Below are positions 25,748 to 32,647 of a DNA stretch of 64,000 bases, one piece after another. Under the pieces are notes generated by a model, which was not told the origin of the DNA, made no database searches, and was given only the letters and a program-made list of their open reading frames with translations. Within the stretch, counting starts at the first letter, position 1, and each line of letters begins with the position of its first letter. The translations under genes were made by a program, and so were the position numbers. Location of the stretch: the NCBI RefSeq assembly GCF_049060325.1, contig NZ_JBMGPW010000008.1, positions 186,001 through 250,000 of the forward strand, written 5' to 3'. The stretch is from Vescimonas sanitatis. GTDB taxonomy: Bacteria > Bacillota > Clostridia > Oscillospirales > Oscillospiraceae.

Positions 25748-26403
25748 CAGCGATCCCGGCCCAGCCGCCTGTCGCGGCGCCGGCCAACGATGACATACAC
25801 GAACACATAGGCGATGGCGCCGGTCAGCAGTCCGGCCAGCACATCGATGGCCGCGTGCTGCTTGACGAACACGGTGGCCGCCATGATGAGGATAGCGTAC
25901 AGCGTCACGCCCCAGCGCCAGCCGGGCTTCCGCAGTCCCGGCGTGTGCCACACCGCCGCCACAGCCGCCATGCAGCCCAGAATATGCACGCTGGGGAAGA
26001 CGTTGGTGTTGGTGTCGATGGAATAGGTGTACTCCACCAGCCAGGTGGCGGCATTGTGGTGCGCCATCACCGCCGGACGCAGATCCTGCCCGTTGGGCAC
26101 CAGAATGCAGAACACCACCGCTGTGGTGAACGTCACCATGATGAACCACATATACCGGCGGAAGCCCTCGGCGTCCTTCAGGATCAGATAGACGCCCAGC
26201 ACCACCAGCAGCGGGCTCCAGGACACATAGGGGAAGATGAACCACTCGCAGAAGGGGATATAGGTGTCCAGCACCGTCTGTGTGGCCCAGTAGTTATCGG
26301 TAATAAAGTGCTCGATGGTAAAAAACATCGCCAGATAGACCGGCAGATACGCGCCCCACCAGGCGTGGGGATGGGTCTTGAAGAATTGCTTGATCGCCTG
26401 CAT
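25747..26403 (-). CDS. PAP2-family membrane phosphatase
   Basis: A 218-residue integral membrane phosphatase with about six helices. The PAP2 catalytic signature is present in a diverged form: FPSVHILGCMAAV (conserved S and H of the second motif) and KQHAAIDVLAGLL (histidine of the third motif). The first motif KxxxxxxRP is weak (LRPAVMAHH near residue 118). Members remove phosphate from undecaprenyl pyrophosphate or phosphatidic acid. The exact substrate is unknown. Confidence 0.88.
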   Translation of the reverse strand: MQAIKQFFKTHPHAWWGAYLPVYLAMFFTIEHFITDNYWATQTVLDTYIPFCEWFIFPYVSWSPLLVVLGVYLILKDAEGFRRYMWFIMVTFTTAVVFCILVPNGQDLRPAVMAHHNAATWLVEYTYSIDTNTNVFPSVHILGCMAAVAAVWHTPGLRKPGWRWGVTLYAILIMAATVFVKQHAAIDVLAGLLTGAIAYVFVYVIVGRRRDRRLGRDR

Positions 26404-26537
26404 ACGATCCCTCCGACAGACTTGATGATTTCGTATCCCGTATTGTACCAGAACCGCCCCGGAAAAGGCAACCCCCGCCCCGCAAATATCACAGAATTTT
26501 TACAACTCAGACAAACCGCCGCAGGTGTTGAACGGAC

Positions 26538-26567
26538 TGGACAAACCGGGGCGGCGTATAGTATACT
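26538..26567 (+). promoter_or_regulatory. Probable promoter of the trigger factor gene
   Basis: TGGACA (26538-26543), an 18-base spacer and TATACT (26562-26567), 30 bases before ATG 26598, with AGGAGG in between. Confidence 0.6.
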
Positions 26568-26597
26568 GTCTCCAATACAGACACAGGAGGAACTGCC

Positions 26598-27854
26598 ATG
26601 CAGATCATCAAGCGGGAGGAGCTTCCCGAACAGCGCCAGGTGCGCCTGACTATCGCCGTGGACAAGGACACCTGGCAGGCGTCCCTGGCCAAATGCTACC
26701 AGGGCGTCAAGTCCGTCTGCCCCGTGGCCGGCGAGCCTACCCGTGAAAACCTGGAACAGGCCTACGGCCCCGAGTTTTTGTACCAGGAGGCCGTCAACGA
26801 CACCTATCCCCAGGCGCTGGTGGAGGCCATCAGCCAGAGCGATATCCAGATCGCCGGGACCCCCACCCTGTCGGTGGAGACCATCGGCCCAGACGGCTAT
26901 ACCTTCGCCGCCGTCATCGATCTGTACCCGGAGGTGGAGCTGGGACAGTACAAGGGCCTGTCCGCCGTCTACCCCCAGGTGGAGCTGAGCAATGACGATA
27001 CCGAGGCCGCCCTGGACGAGTACGCCCGGGCCAACCCCGAGGTGCAGCATCCGGAAAGAGCCGCCATGGGCGACGAGGTGACGCTGGACTTCGAGGGCTT
27101 TGTGGACGGCGTGCCCTTTGAGGGCGGCAAGGGCGAGCAGTATCCCCTGCTGCTGGGCAGCGGCTACTTCATTCCCGGCTTTGAGGAGCAGGTGGCCGGC
27201 GCCGCCGTGGGCGAGGAGCGCGACGTAAAGGTCACCTTCCCCACGGAGTACGTCCCGGAGCTGGCCGGCAAGGACGCGGTGTTCCATATCAAGGTCCACC
27301 AGATCACCCGGCGGGCCATGCCGGAGTGGAACGATGATTTCGCCCGCCGGCAGGGCTTTGCCGATGTCTCTGCCCTACGCCGGGCCGTCATGGAGACGGC
27401 GGTGCAGAAAAAGCAGGCCCAGGCGGCGGAGCAGTTCGCCAATGACCTGATCCGCCAGGTGACGGAGGCCATGACCGTTACCATTCCCGCCGCCATGGTG
27501 GAGAACCAGCTGGACGGGCTGATCAACGAGCTGCGCGGCCACCTGCAGGCCCAGGGCGTGTCCCTGGAGCAGTATCTGGAGATGGGGAACACCACGATGG
27601 AGCAGCTGCGTGACCACGCCCGCGAGCAGGCCGCCGCGGCGGCGCGCTATGAGCTGGCCATGACCGAGATCGCACGCCGGGAGGGAATCGACATTTCCGA
27701 GGCCGACGTGGACGCCAAGTATGCCGAGCTGTCCAAACAGTACGGCCTGTCCGTGGAGCTGCTGCGCCAGCAGCTGCCGCCCCTGCGCCTGCGCCACGAT
27801 CTGAAGCTGGCCGCCGCCCAGGCGGTGGTGGTGGACTCCGCCAAACGCAAATGA
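26598..27854 (+). CDS. tig: Trigger factor-like peptidyl-prolyl isomerase chaperone
   Basis: A 418-residue protein with the trigger factor layout: N-terminal ribosome-binding domain (residues 1-115), an FKBP-type isomerase domain (MGDEVTLDFEGFVDGVPFEGG and FIPGFEEQVAGAAVGEER, residues 150-235) and a long helical C-terminal chaperone domain. The ribosome contact loop of the family, GFRxGKxP, is not present: the matching stretch reads SVCPVAGEPTRENL. It may be a paralogue or a diverged chaperone with weaker ribosome binding. It is not next to clpP or clpX, as tig often is. Confidence 0.88.
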   Translation: MQIIKREELPEQRQVRLTIAVDKDTWQASLAKCYQGVKSVCPVAGEPTRENLEQAYGPEFLYQEAVNDTYPQALVEAISQSDIQIAGTPTLSVETIGPDGYTFAAVIDLYPEVELGQYKGLSAVYPQVELSNDDTEAALDEYARANPEVQHPERAAMGDEVTLDFEGFVDGVPFEGGKGEQYPLLLGSGYFIPGFEEQVAGAAVGEERDVKVTFPTEYVPELAGKDAVFHIKVHQITRRAMPEWNDDFARRQGFADVSALRRAVMETAVQKKQAQAAEQFANDLIRQVTEAMTVTIPAAMVENQLDGLINELRGHLQAQGVSLEQYLEMGNTTMEQLRDHAREQAAAAARYELAMTEIARREGIDISEADVDAKYAELSKQYGLSVELLRQQLPPLRLRHDLKLAAAQAVVVDSAKRK

Positions 27855-27903
27855 CCGTCCCGCGGGCAGCAGCCTGCCCGCGTAGCGATCAATGAAAAGC
27901 AAG

Positions 27904-27931
27904 GGAAGGCCCGTACGGGCCTTCTCTTTTT
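27904..27931 (+). terminator. Terminator of the trigger factor gene
   Basis: The hairpin GGAAGGCCCG / CGGGCCTTC followed by TCTTTTTG. A second GC hairpin, CGCGGGCAG / CTGCCCGCG, is upstream at 27861-27882. Confidence 0.85.
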
Positions 27932-27976
27932 GTATATCGAAAACCACTCGCCCAGTGAGTGGTTTTCAGGATACAA
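27930..27976. repeat. 20-bp inverted repeat (imperfect palindrome)
   Basis: The left arm 27930-27949 (TTGTAT..CGAAAACCACTC) pairs with the right arm 27957-27976 at 18 of 20 positions around a seven-base loop. There is no T-run, so it is not a plain terminator. It lies in the 170 bases of gene-free DNA between tig and the gene remnant at 28030. Confidence 0.8.
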
Positions 27977-27978
27977 AG

Positions 27979-28004
27979 GGCGGCGGACAGATACTGCCCG
28001 CCGC
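27979..28004 (-). terminator. Terminator of the truncated minus-strand gene
   Basis: The hairpin GGCGGCGGACAG / CTGCCCGCCGCC is followed on the minus strand by CTTTGTAT. It supports the view that the remnant just upstream was once a real gene end. Confidence 0.65.
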
Positions 28005-28029
28005 CAGATCGCTTTGTCGCTTATATGCC

Positions 28030-28152
28030 CTACCAGGGATAGAAGTAGATCACCGTGTCCGGCTCTAACTGAATGGGCAGATAGGAGCCGTGTTGTCCCT
28101 TGTCGACGGACAGATATCCGCTCCCGTTGGGGTCAGCGTTTGGGTCAGAAAA
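28030..28152 (-). pseudogene. C-terminal remnant of an unknown gene
   Basis: The minus strand encodes about 40 residues, DPNADPNGSGYLSVDKGQ followed by HGSYLPIQLEPDTVIYFYPW and a stop, with good codon usage and a terminator after it. No start codon with a ribosome site precedes it before the tRNA terminator 40 bases away. I read it as the tail of a chromosomal gene whose front was lost, perhaps when DNA was rearranged at the tRNA locus. Short length makes this tentative. Confidence 0.4.
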
Positions 28153-28184
28153 AACGGCAAGTAAGATATTAGGCGCAAAAGTAC

Positions 28185-28218
28185 GGAAAAAGTCCTGATT
28201 TCGCAAGAAATCAGGACT
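28185..28218 (-). terminator. Terminator of the tRNA gene
   Basis: On the minus strand the perfect 12-bp hairpin AGTCCTGATTTC / GAAATCAGGACT plus TTTTCC directly follows the tRNA 3' end. Confidence 0.88.
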
Positions 28219-28221
28219 TTC

Positions 28222-28266
28222 TGGTTGCGGAGGGAGGACTTGAACCTCCGACCTCCGGGTTATGAG
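28222..28266 (-). other. tRNA(CAU) 3' fragment: attachment-site junction of the ICE
   Basis: The minus strand reads, from the anticodon loop, CTCATAA (anticodon CAU), stem half CCCGG, variable AGGTC, T-arm GGAGG-TTCAAGT-CCTCC, acceptor half CTCCGCA and encoded ACCA. The 5' half of the tRNA is missing: the bases to its right are unrelated. Tyrosine recombinases often insert in the 3' part of a tRNA, leaving the complete gene at one junction and a 3' copy at the other. The terminator on the left shows that this side is chromosome, so the element begins to the right and the intact tRNA should lie at its far end. Confidence 0.82.
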
Positions 28267-28580
28267 AAATGCACCGTGAATTTCTTATAGTCCCATAGTG
28301 GCGCATATGATCCCAGGAAGTCAGTATTTTCAAGGGTTCGGAGGAATCTGTATTCGTCTTTGCTCCCATCCCGTACCATGAAATCTTACAGCGGTTGGTG
28401 TCAGCGTTGGTGTCAACTCCAAGTGAAGAGCCATGAGATGACCGATTTTGTTGGCCCAACCACGCAAGAAACGCACCTTTAGGTTTTTACCTCTAAGGGA
28501 TTCGGTTCATTGGGGTTCAGACAAAACAAGAAATAAACCATCAGGCACATGAATCGTACCAACATCTAAATAGCGCAATG

Positions 28581-28628
28581 GCGCAGCATTATCGGCGAAA
28601 CATCATTCCACATTCGGTAATGCTGCGC
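28581..28628 (+). promoter_or_regulatory. Terminator-like hairpin in the leader of the first ICE operon
   Basis: GCGCAGCATTATCG (28581-28594) pairs with CGGTAATGCTGCGC (28615-28628), with one G-T wobble, and CTTTTGC follows. It lies about 70 bases before the first element gene. The rest of 28267-28695 has only short unconvincing frames and may hold element-end sites for recombination. Confidence 0.65.
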
Positions 28629-28695
28629 CGCTTTTGCTCTATGCCAATTATAACACACGGCTTCCCGCTAGGGAAGCGCATTTCAGGAGGTTTCT

Positions 28696-29832
28696 ATGTC
28701 AGAATATACACTTGAGATCAAACAGATCGTAGACTATCCACGCTGCCGGATCTACCGACAGTTCGTACAAGCCTTGATAGCAGACCGGAGCATTCGCGTG
28801 AGCGGAGGCTCCGGTCTTTTTTATTTTGTCGTGCTATGCGCCTATGCCAACTTCCGCACCTCATACAAGCGCATTGATGGCATTAGTTACACCATCTACC
28901 CCGGCGAATGGATTATGTCTGTGGAGGAATTGTCCCGGTATTTCCGCACTCGCTTCCGCCGCCAGACCTTGGCCGCTTTGGAGGGACTGCAAAAGAAAGG
29001 GTTTATCAGTTTTCTCGTTCTCGGACATGGCAAGCTGGTCAAATTCAAGATTCGGGGCTGGCGGCGTCACAACACGATCCTTGACTACAACGCGCCTTGT
29101 CAGAAAGATACCGGCTTTTTCTTCTTCCCTGTCTCTACGGCCACAGAACTGGTCAGTGCCGGTCACTGCTCAGAGATGGACGCCGTACTGGATTTGTGGC
29201 TGAACACCGTCTATAACGATCCGCAGGTTCTCGGCTCAGACATCGGGCCGGTGGTCTATCTCCGCAACGGTACAGGCTGCCCGCTGGTCAGCTACGCGGA
29301 ACTGGCATCCCGCTGGGGCGTCTCTAAGGCAACTGCCGGTCGATACCTCAAGCGCATGGCTGAACGGGGCTATCTGCAACTGACAACTTTCCCCGGTACG
29401 CACGGCACCACGATCTACCTCCAGAACTATCTCTCCACCATGTTCCAAATTTCTGACATCGTGGTGGATAAGGAGGAGATCGCCATGAGCCTTGGCATCA
29501 AGCTGGAGCTTCAGGAAGAAACCACCCTGACCACTGCGGCATCCAGCGGTTCAAATGAGGCCGGTAGCGTTTCAGAAATGAACCGCCATCGAATCGAGCG
29601 AAAGATGCGTGAAATCCTTGTAGCACAAGGGCTGCCTTGCGCTTCATGCCCTAAATCTAAATATATGTTATTACCATTATCCGACGACTGCGAGGTTACG
29701 ATAGAAGGGGTGCCTCCGCTGCGCCGGTGGCTTCAACTGGTGGTCACCTGCGGTGACGCTCATGAAGTCTATCACTTTGAACTCAGATTGCACCCGACAG
29801 GGATGCGCGGCGATAAGGAGGTCGAACGATGA
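28696..29832 (+). CDS. Winged-helix DNA-binding protein, likely ICE regulator or replication factor
   Basis: A 378-residue protein I cannot name. Two helix-turn-helix regions are visible: SVEELSRYFRTRFRRQTLAALEGLQKKGFI (residues 73-102) and SYAELASRWGVSKATAGRYLKRMAERGYLQL (about 200-230), the second a clear winged helix. A poorly conserved middle and a C-terminal domain with CASCPKSK follow. This pair of wHTH domains recalls replication initiators and primary regulators of mobile elements. RBS CAGGAGG precedes ATG 28696. The next gene starts inside its stop codon (ATGA), so they are translated together. Confidence 0.8.
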   Translation: MSEYTLEIKQIVDYPRCRIYRQFVQALIADRSIRVSGGSGLFYFVVLCAYANFRTSYKRIDGISYTIYPGEWIMSVEELSRYFRTRFRRQTLAALEGLQKKGFISFLVLGHGKLVKFKIRGWRRHNTILDYNAPCQKDTGFFFFPVSTATELVSAGHCSEMDAVLDLWLNTVYNDPQVLGSDIGPVVYLRNGTGCPLVSYAELASRWGVSKATAGRYLKRMAERGYLQLTTFPGTHGTTIYLQNYLSTMFQISDIVVDKEEIAMSLGIKLELQEETTLTTAASSGSNEAGSVSEMNRHRIERKMREILVAQGLPCASCPKSKYMLLPLSDDCEVTIEGVPPLRRWLQLVVTCGDAHEVYHFELRLHPTGMRGDKEVER

Positions 29833-30362
29833 AAAAGACTGCACAGGAACACAAAGTGACCGAGAACCCCTTGTACCATGACACGTGGATGCTGTTGCGC
29901 AAGTACCGGGACGTGGTGTGGAGCCTGGAGCTGTCCGTGCAGCAGGTACGTCGGCAGTTCCAGATCGAGTATGGCAGCAGCATAGAGGAGTTTCTGGAAT
30001 CCCTCTATGTGGCCGGCATCACCTTCGAGGGCTCGGCGATTGAGGATCATGCCCGCTGCATCGAGCGCAGCTACAAGATGTTGAAGCTGCTGGATACCTC
30101 CGTGGAGCTGCTGCGGACAAAGCACAAATACGGTGAGAGCTATTACTGGCTCCTGTACTACACCTACCTGTCACCGCAGCAGTTGGCGAACACGCAGGAG
30201 ATCATCGACAAGCTGGAGCCGCACATTCGGGACATCAGCTACCGCACCTACTTCCGCAAGCGTCAGATGGCGATTGATGCCTTGAGCTCGGTGCTGTGGG
30301 GGTATTCTTCGAAGGAGAGCCTGGCACTGCTGGAAAAGTTTGTGCCGGAAGCAAATACATGA
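29829..30362 (+). CDS. Helical protein of unknown function, sigma-4/ArpU-like
   Basis: A 177-residue, fully helical, charged protein without signal or membrane segments. The order of a long N-terminal helix (WMLLRKYRDVVWSLELSVQQV) and a C-terminal region LSPQQLANTQEIIDKL followed by SYRTYFRKRQMAIDALSS resembles phage late-gene regulators of the ArpU type and sigma region 4 proteins. This is only resemblance of pattern. Start ATG 29829 overlaps the previous stop. The promoter module before the pilin begins directly after it. Confidence 0.7.
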   Translation: MKKTAQEHKVTENPLYHDTWMLLRKYRDVVWSLELSVQQVRRQFQIEYGSSIEEFLESLYVAGITFEGSAIEDHARCIERSYKMLKLLDTSVELLRTKHKYGESYYWLLYYTYLSPQQLANTQEIIDKLEPHIRDISYRTYFRKRQMAIDALSSVLWGYSSKESLALLEKFVPEANT

Positions 30363-30394
30363 CCCGATCTCCAATGGCACTCTCCCGCCACAAC

Positions 30395-30565
30395 ATTGGC
30401 ACGGTTTTGCGATTTCGGCGTAAAACCAAGTGTGCTATACTGTGTATGCTCAAAACTATGCCAAGGCGATACGAGTAACACCATCTTTCGGGGTGGTGTT
30501 ATTTTGTTTCCGGGTATTTGGGCAGTCCAAGAGGGGCGACTTTTAGAGAGTAGCCCCTCCACATT
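30395..30565 (+). promoter_or_regulatory. Module A: promoter plus hairpin leader of the type IV secretion operon
   Basis: 30395-30460 contains ATTGGCACGGTTTTGCGATT, then TGTGC-TATACT (extended -10 at 30436-30441) and no good -35 box, so an activator may be needed. The same sequence with the same spacing occurs at 44035-44100. Two hairpins follow: AACACCA..TGGTGTT with ATTTTG (30477-30500), and GAGGGGC..GCCCCTC with CACATTTTTTC (about 30531-30570). The second is terminator-like and ends just before the pilin ribosome site. Confidence 0.75.
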
Positions 30566-30590
30566 TTTTCTATCACAGGAGGTATCACGA

Positions 30591-30962
30591 GTGAAAAAAC
30601 ATGACCTGACCAAGACACATCTCCACAGGGCAAGTCCCGGCATGGCACTATACGCGGCCTTCGCGGGCGTGACCATGGCCGCAATGCTTTGCCAGCCTGT
30701 CTTTGCCGCCACCGTCTGGGAGAAGGCCAATGAGATCATGAAGGATGTCTATAACCAGATTCTTCTTATCTCCACCATTGCCGCCATTGTCACCGCGTCG
30801 GTGGCACTGCTGATGATGAACTTCTCCCGCAGCGGCCGCACTGTGGACGAGAGTCGCGCTTGGCTCAAGCGTATCATCATCACATGGGCAATCCTTAACG
30901 GTTTGGGCTTCATCATGTCCTATGTGACGCCCTTCTTCGCGGATGGCAGATGGAACGGATAA
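30591..30962 (+). CDS. VirB2-like conjugation pilin
   Basis: A 123-residue small membrane protein with a long signal (LYAAFAGVTMAAMLCQPVFA, cleavage after AFA), then two hydrophobic helices (QILLISTIAAIVTASVALLM and IIITWAILNGLGFIMSYVT) separated by a short basic loop with SRSGRTVDESRAW. This matches the TrbC/VirB2-type pilin layout in Firmicute conjugative elements. GTG 30591 is chosen because AGGAGG lies eight bases before it; the longer frame has no ribosome site. It is the first gene of the transfer operon. Confidence 0.8.
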   Translation: MKKHDLTKTHLHRASPGMALYAAFAGVTMAAMLCQPVFAATVWEKANEIMKDVYNQILLISTIAAIVTASVALLMMNFSRSGRTVDESRAWLKRIIITWAILNGLGFIMSYVTPFFADGRWNG

Positions 30963-30996
30963 CGCCAAGCTGCCCGGCTGAGAAAGGAGAAGTGCT

Positions 30997-31707
30997 ATGG
31001 GCATATTAGATGGCATTGTAGAATGGATCGCGGAACAGGTCATGTACGGTCTTGACCTTATCAACACCTCTGTGCTGGGGGCTCTGGGCTGCGACATGAC
31101 CACCTTCCTGCGCTACTTCCCTGCCGCGGAGACGATGTACAACATCTTCGTGGCACTGGCTATCGGCATGATCCTGCTGAACCTGATCTGGCAGCTATTC
31201 AAGAACTACGGCCTTATAGCAGGCGTAGAGGCAGAAGACCCGGTAAAACTGACAATCCGCTCCGTGCTGTTTATCCTGCTGGCCTATTTCGCAGATGAAA
31301 TCGTGGAGCTGATACTGAAAATCGGCGGGACACCCTACGCGTGGATCATGTCGTCTGAGCTGCCCACACTGAACTTTGCCGACTTCAATTCGGTCATACT
31401 TACCATCCTTGGGGTCTGCGCCAACGGCGCGGTGGCTCTAATCGCCCTGATCCTCGTCCTTATATTGGCGTGGAACTATATCAAGCTGCTATTTGAGGCG
31501 GCGGAGCGTTATGTGCTCCTGGGCGTTCTGGTATTCACGGCGCCGGTGGCTTTTGCTACGGGCGCGGCGCAGGCTACCTCCAACATCTTCAAGGCGTGGT
31601 GCCGGATGTTCGGCGGCCAGATATTTCTACTGCTGATGAACGCATGGTGCCTTCGCCTGTTCATCACCATGGTGGGAACCTTCCTGGCAAACCCCTTATC
31701 CATATAG
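30997..31707 (+). CDS. VirB6/TrbL-like polytopic membrane protein
   Basis: A 236-residue protein with five or six membrane helices, following the pilin as in Tn1549-type transfer operons. It begins MGILDGIVEWIAEQVMYGLDLIN, with helices near residues 45-65, 80-100, 125-155 and 170-220. The conserved run LGVLVFTAPVAFATGAAQATS matches the core helix of Gram-positive VirB6-like proteins. It should form part of the inner-membrane DNA channel. AAAGGAG precedes ATG 30997. Confidence 0.82.
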   Translation: MGILDGIVEWIAEQVMYGLDLINTSVLGALGCDMTTFLRYFPAAETMYNIFVALAIGMILLNLIWQLFKNYGLIAGVEAEDPVKLTIRSVLFILLAYFADEIVELILKIGGTPYAWIMSSELPTLNFADFNSVILTILGVCANGAVALIALILVLILAWNYIKLLFEAAERYVLLGVLVFTAPVAFATGAAQATSNIFKAWCRMFGGQIFLLLMNAWCLRLFITMVGTFLANPLSI

Positions 31708-31716
31708 GAGACGATC

Positions 31717-32646
31717 ATGAATCAAAAAACGAAATACATCACAGGGATCGTGTTGTCCGTACTGGCTATATGTGCGCTCACAATCCCTGCCTTTGCTCTG
31801 ACGGAATCGGATGTGCAGTCTCAGGTCTCAGCTTCCGGTAAAGAAGGCGTGGCCGGAAACCTGTTCGTTTGGTTTCTGTGCGCAGTGGCATTTTTGAAGA
31901 TCTCACAGAAGATCGACAGCTTCATGCAGGGCCTTGGCATCAATGTGGGCCATACAGGTGGCTCTATGCTGGCAGAAGCGATGCTGGCCGCGCGGAGCAT
32001 CGCTGCCGCCCGTGGCGTCGCCGGACGAGGTCGAGGCGGTAATGCAGGGCGAGCCGGAAGCACCGGTGGCAGTGGCGGTGACAGCAATACCTTCCTGCAA
32101 GGCGGTCTGGCCGGTGTTGCCAATCGTAGCTTCTATAACGGCGCATACCGAAACGCCACCGGCACAGGCAGCGGCGGCGTTGGCGGCATGGCGTTCCGTG
32201 CCTCTATGACCAAGGGCGGCGATATTGCCAATAACGTTATCAGCCGGATTGCCACCGGCGGTGCGGGATCTGGGGATGTCATGTCCGGCAATATGGCGGC
32301 GGACGCTCTCAAGTCCTATATGGGCTATACGGCTCTTGGTGAAGGCGCGGCGGATATTCCGAACTTCTCCAATGTGGAGATCGGCGGTGGGCATATCACC
32401 GGCACGGAGACCTCTGAGGAAGAACCTGCCGGTCGTGCCTTTGCCATGTACAGCACTGAACAGTATATGGAGCCAAAACGGGAATACACCACCGTCACCA
32501 CTGTGGACGGCGCAAAATGGTATAGGCAGTACGCACAGGACGTAGTGGAGAAAAAGCCCTATCAGAATCCGGATGGCGGCATTTCCTATCGTGAGAGCCT
32601 GATCCGGCGTCTGCCTGACCCGCCTCGCAGAAAGGACAAGACCTGA
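31717..32646 (+). CDS. Conserved conjugation protein with glycine-rich region
   Basis: A 309-residue protein with an N-terminal signal-like helix (GIVLSVLAICALTIPAFA), a second helix (VAGNLFVWFLCAVAFLKISQ), then a glycine/serine-rich unstructured region (residues 100-190) and a C-terminal polar part ending RRLPDPPRRKDKT. It starts nine bases after the VirB6-like gene and two bases before the next, so it is firmly in the transfer operon. Similar Gly-rich proteins occupy this slot in related elements. Its role is unknown; a channel scaffold is plausible. Confidence 0.75.
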   Translation: MNQKTKYITGIVLSVLAICALTIPAFALTESDVQSQVSASGKEGVAGNLFVWFLCAVAFLKISQKIDSFMQGLGINVGHTGGSMLAEAMLAARSIAAARGVAGRGRGGNAGRAGSTGGSGGDSNTFLQGGLAGVANRSFYNGAYRNATGTGSGGVGGMAFRASMTKGGDIANNVISRIATGGAGSGDVMSGNMAADALKSYMGYTALGEGAADIPNFSNVEIGGGHITGTETSEEEPAGRAFAMYSTEQYMEPKREYTTVTTVDGAKWYRQYAQDVVEKKPYQNPDGGISYRESLIRRLPDPPRRKDKT

Positions 32647-32647
32647 T

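Noticed and set aside
27930..28172. 80-codon plus-strand frame after trigger factor
   Set aside because: It covers a palindrome, a terminator and the antisense of the gene remnant; no ribosome site and Arg/Ser-rich text.
28211..28459. Minus-strand frame of 82 codons across the tRNA fragment, with GVDTNADTN-like text
   Set aside because: It could be the tail of an integrase, but no catalytic residues are present, it runs through the tRNA sequence, and its only start is a TTG without ribosome site. It is left as non-coding element-end DNA.
30396..30590. Upstream extension of the pilin frame
   Set aside because: It runs across the promoter module and two hairpins; GTG 30591 has a good ribosome site and gives a proper signal peptide.
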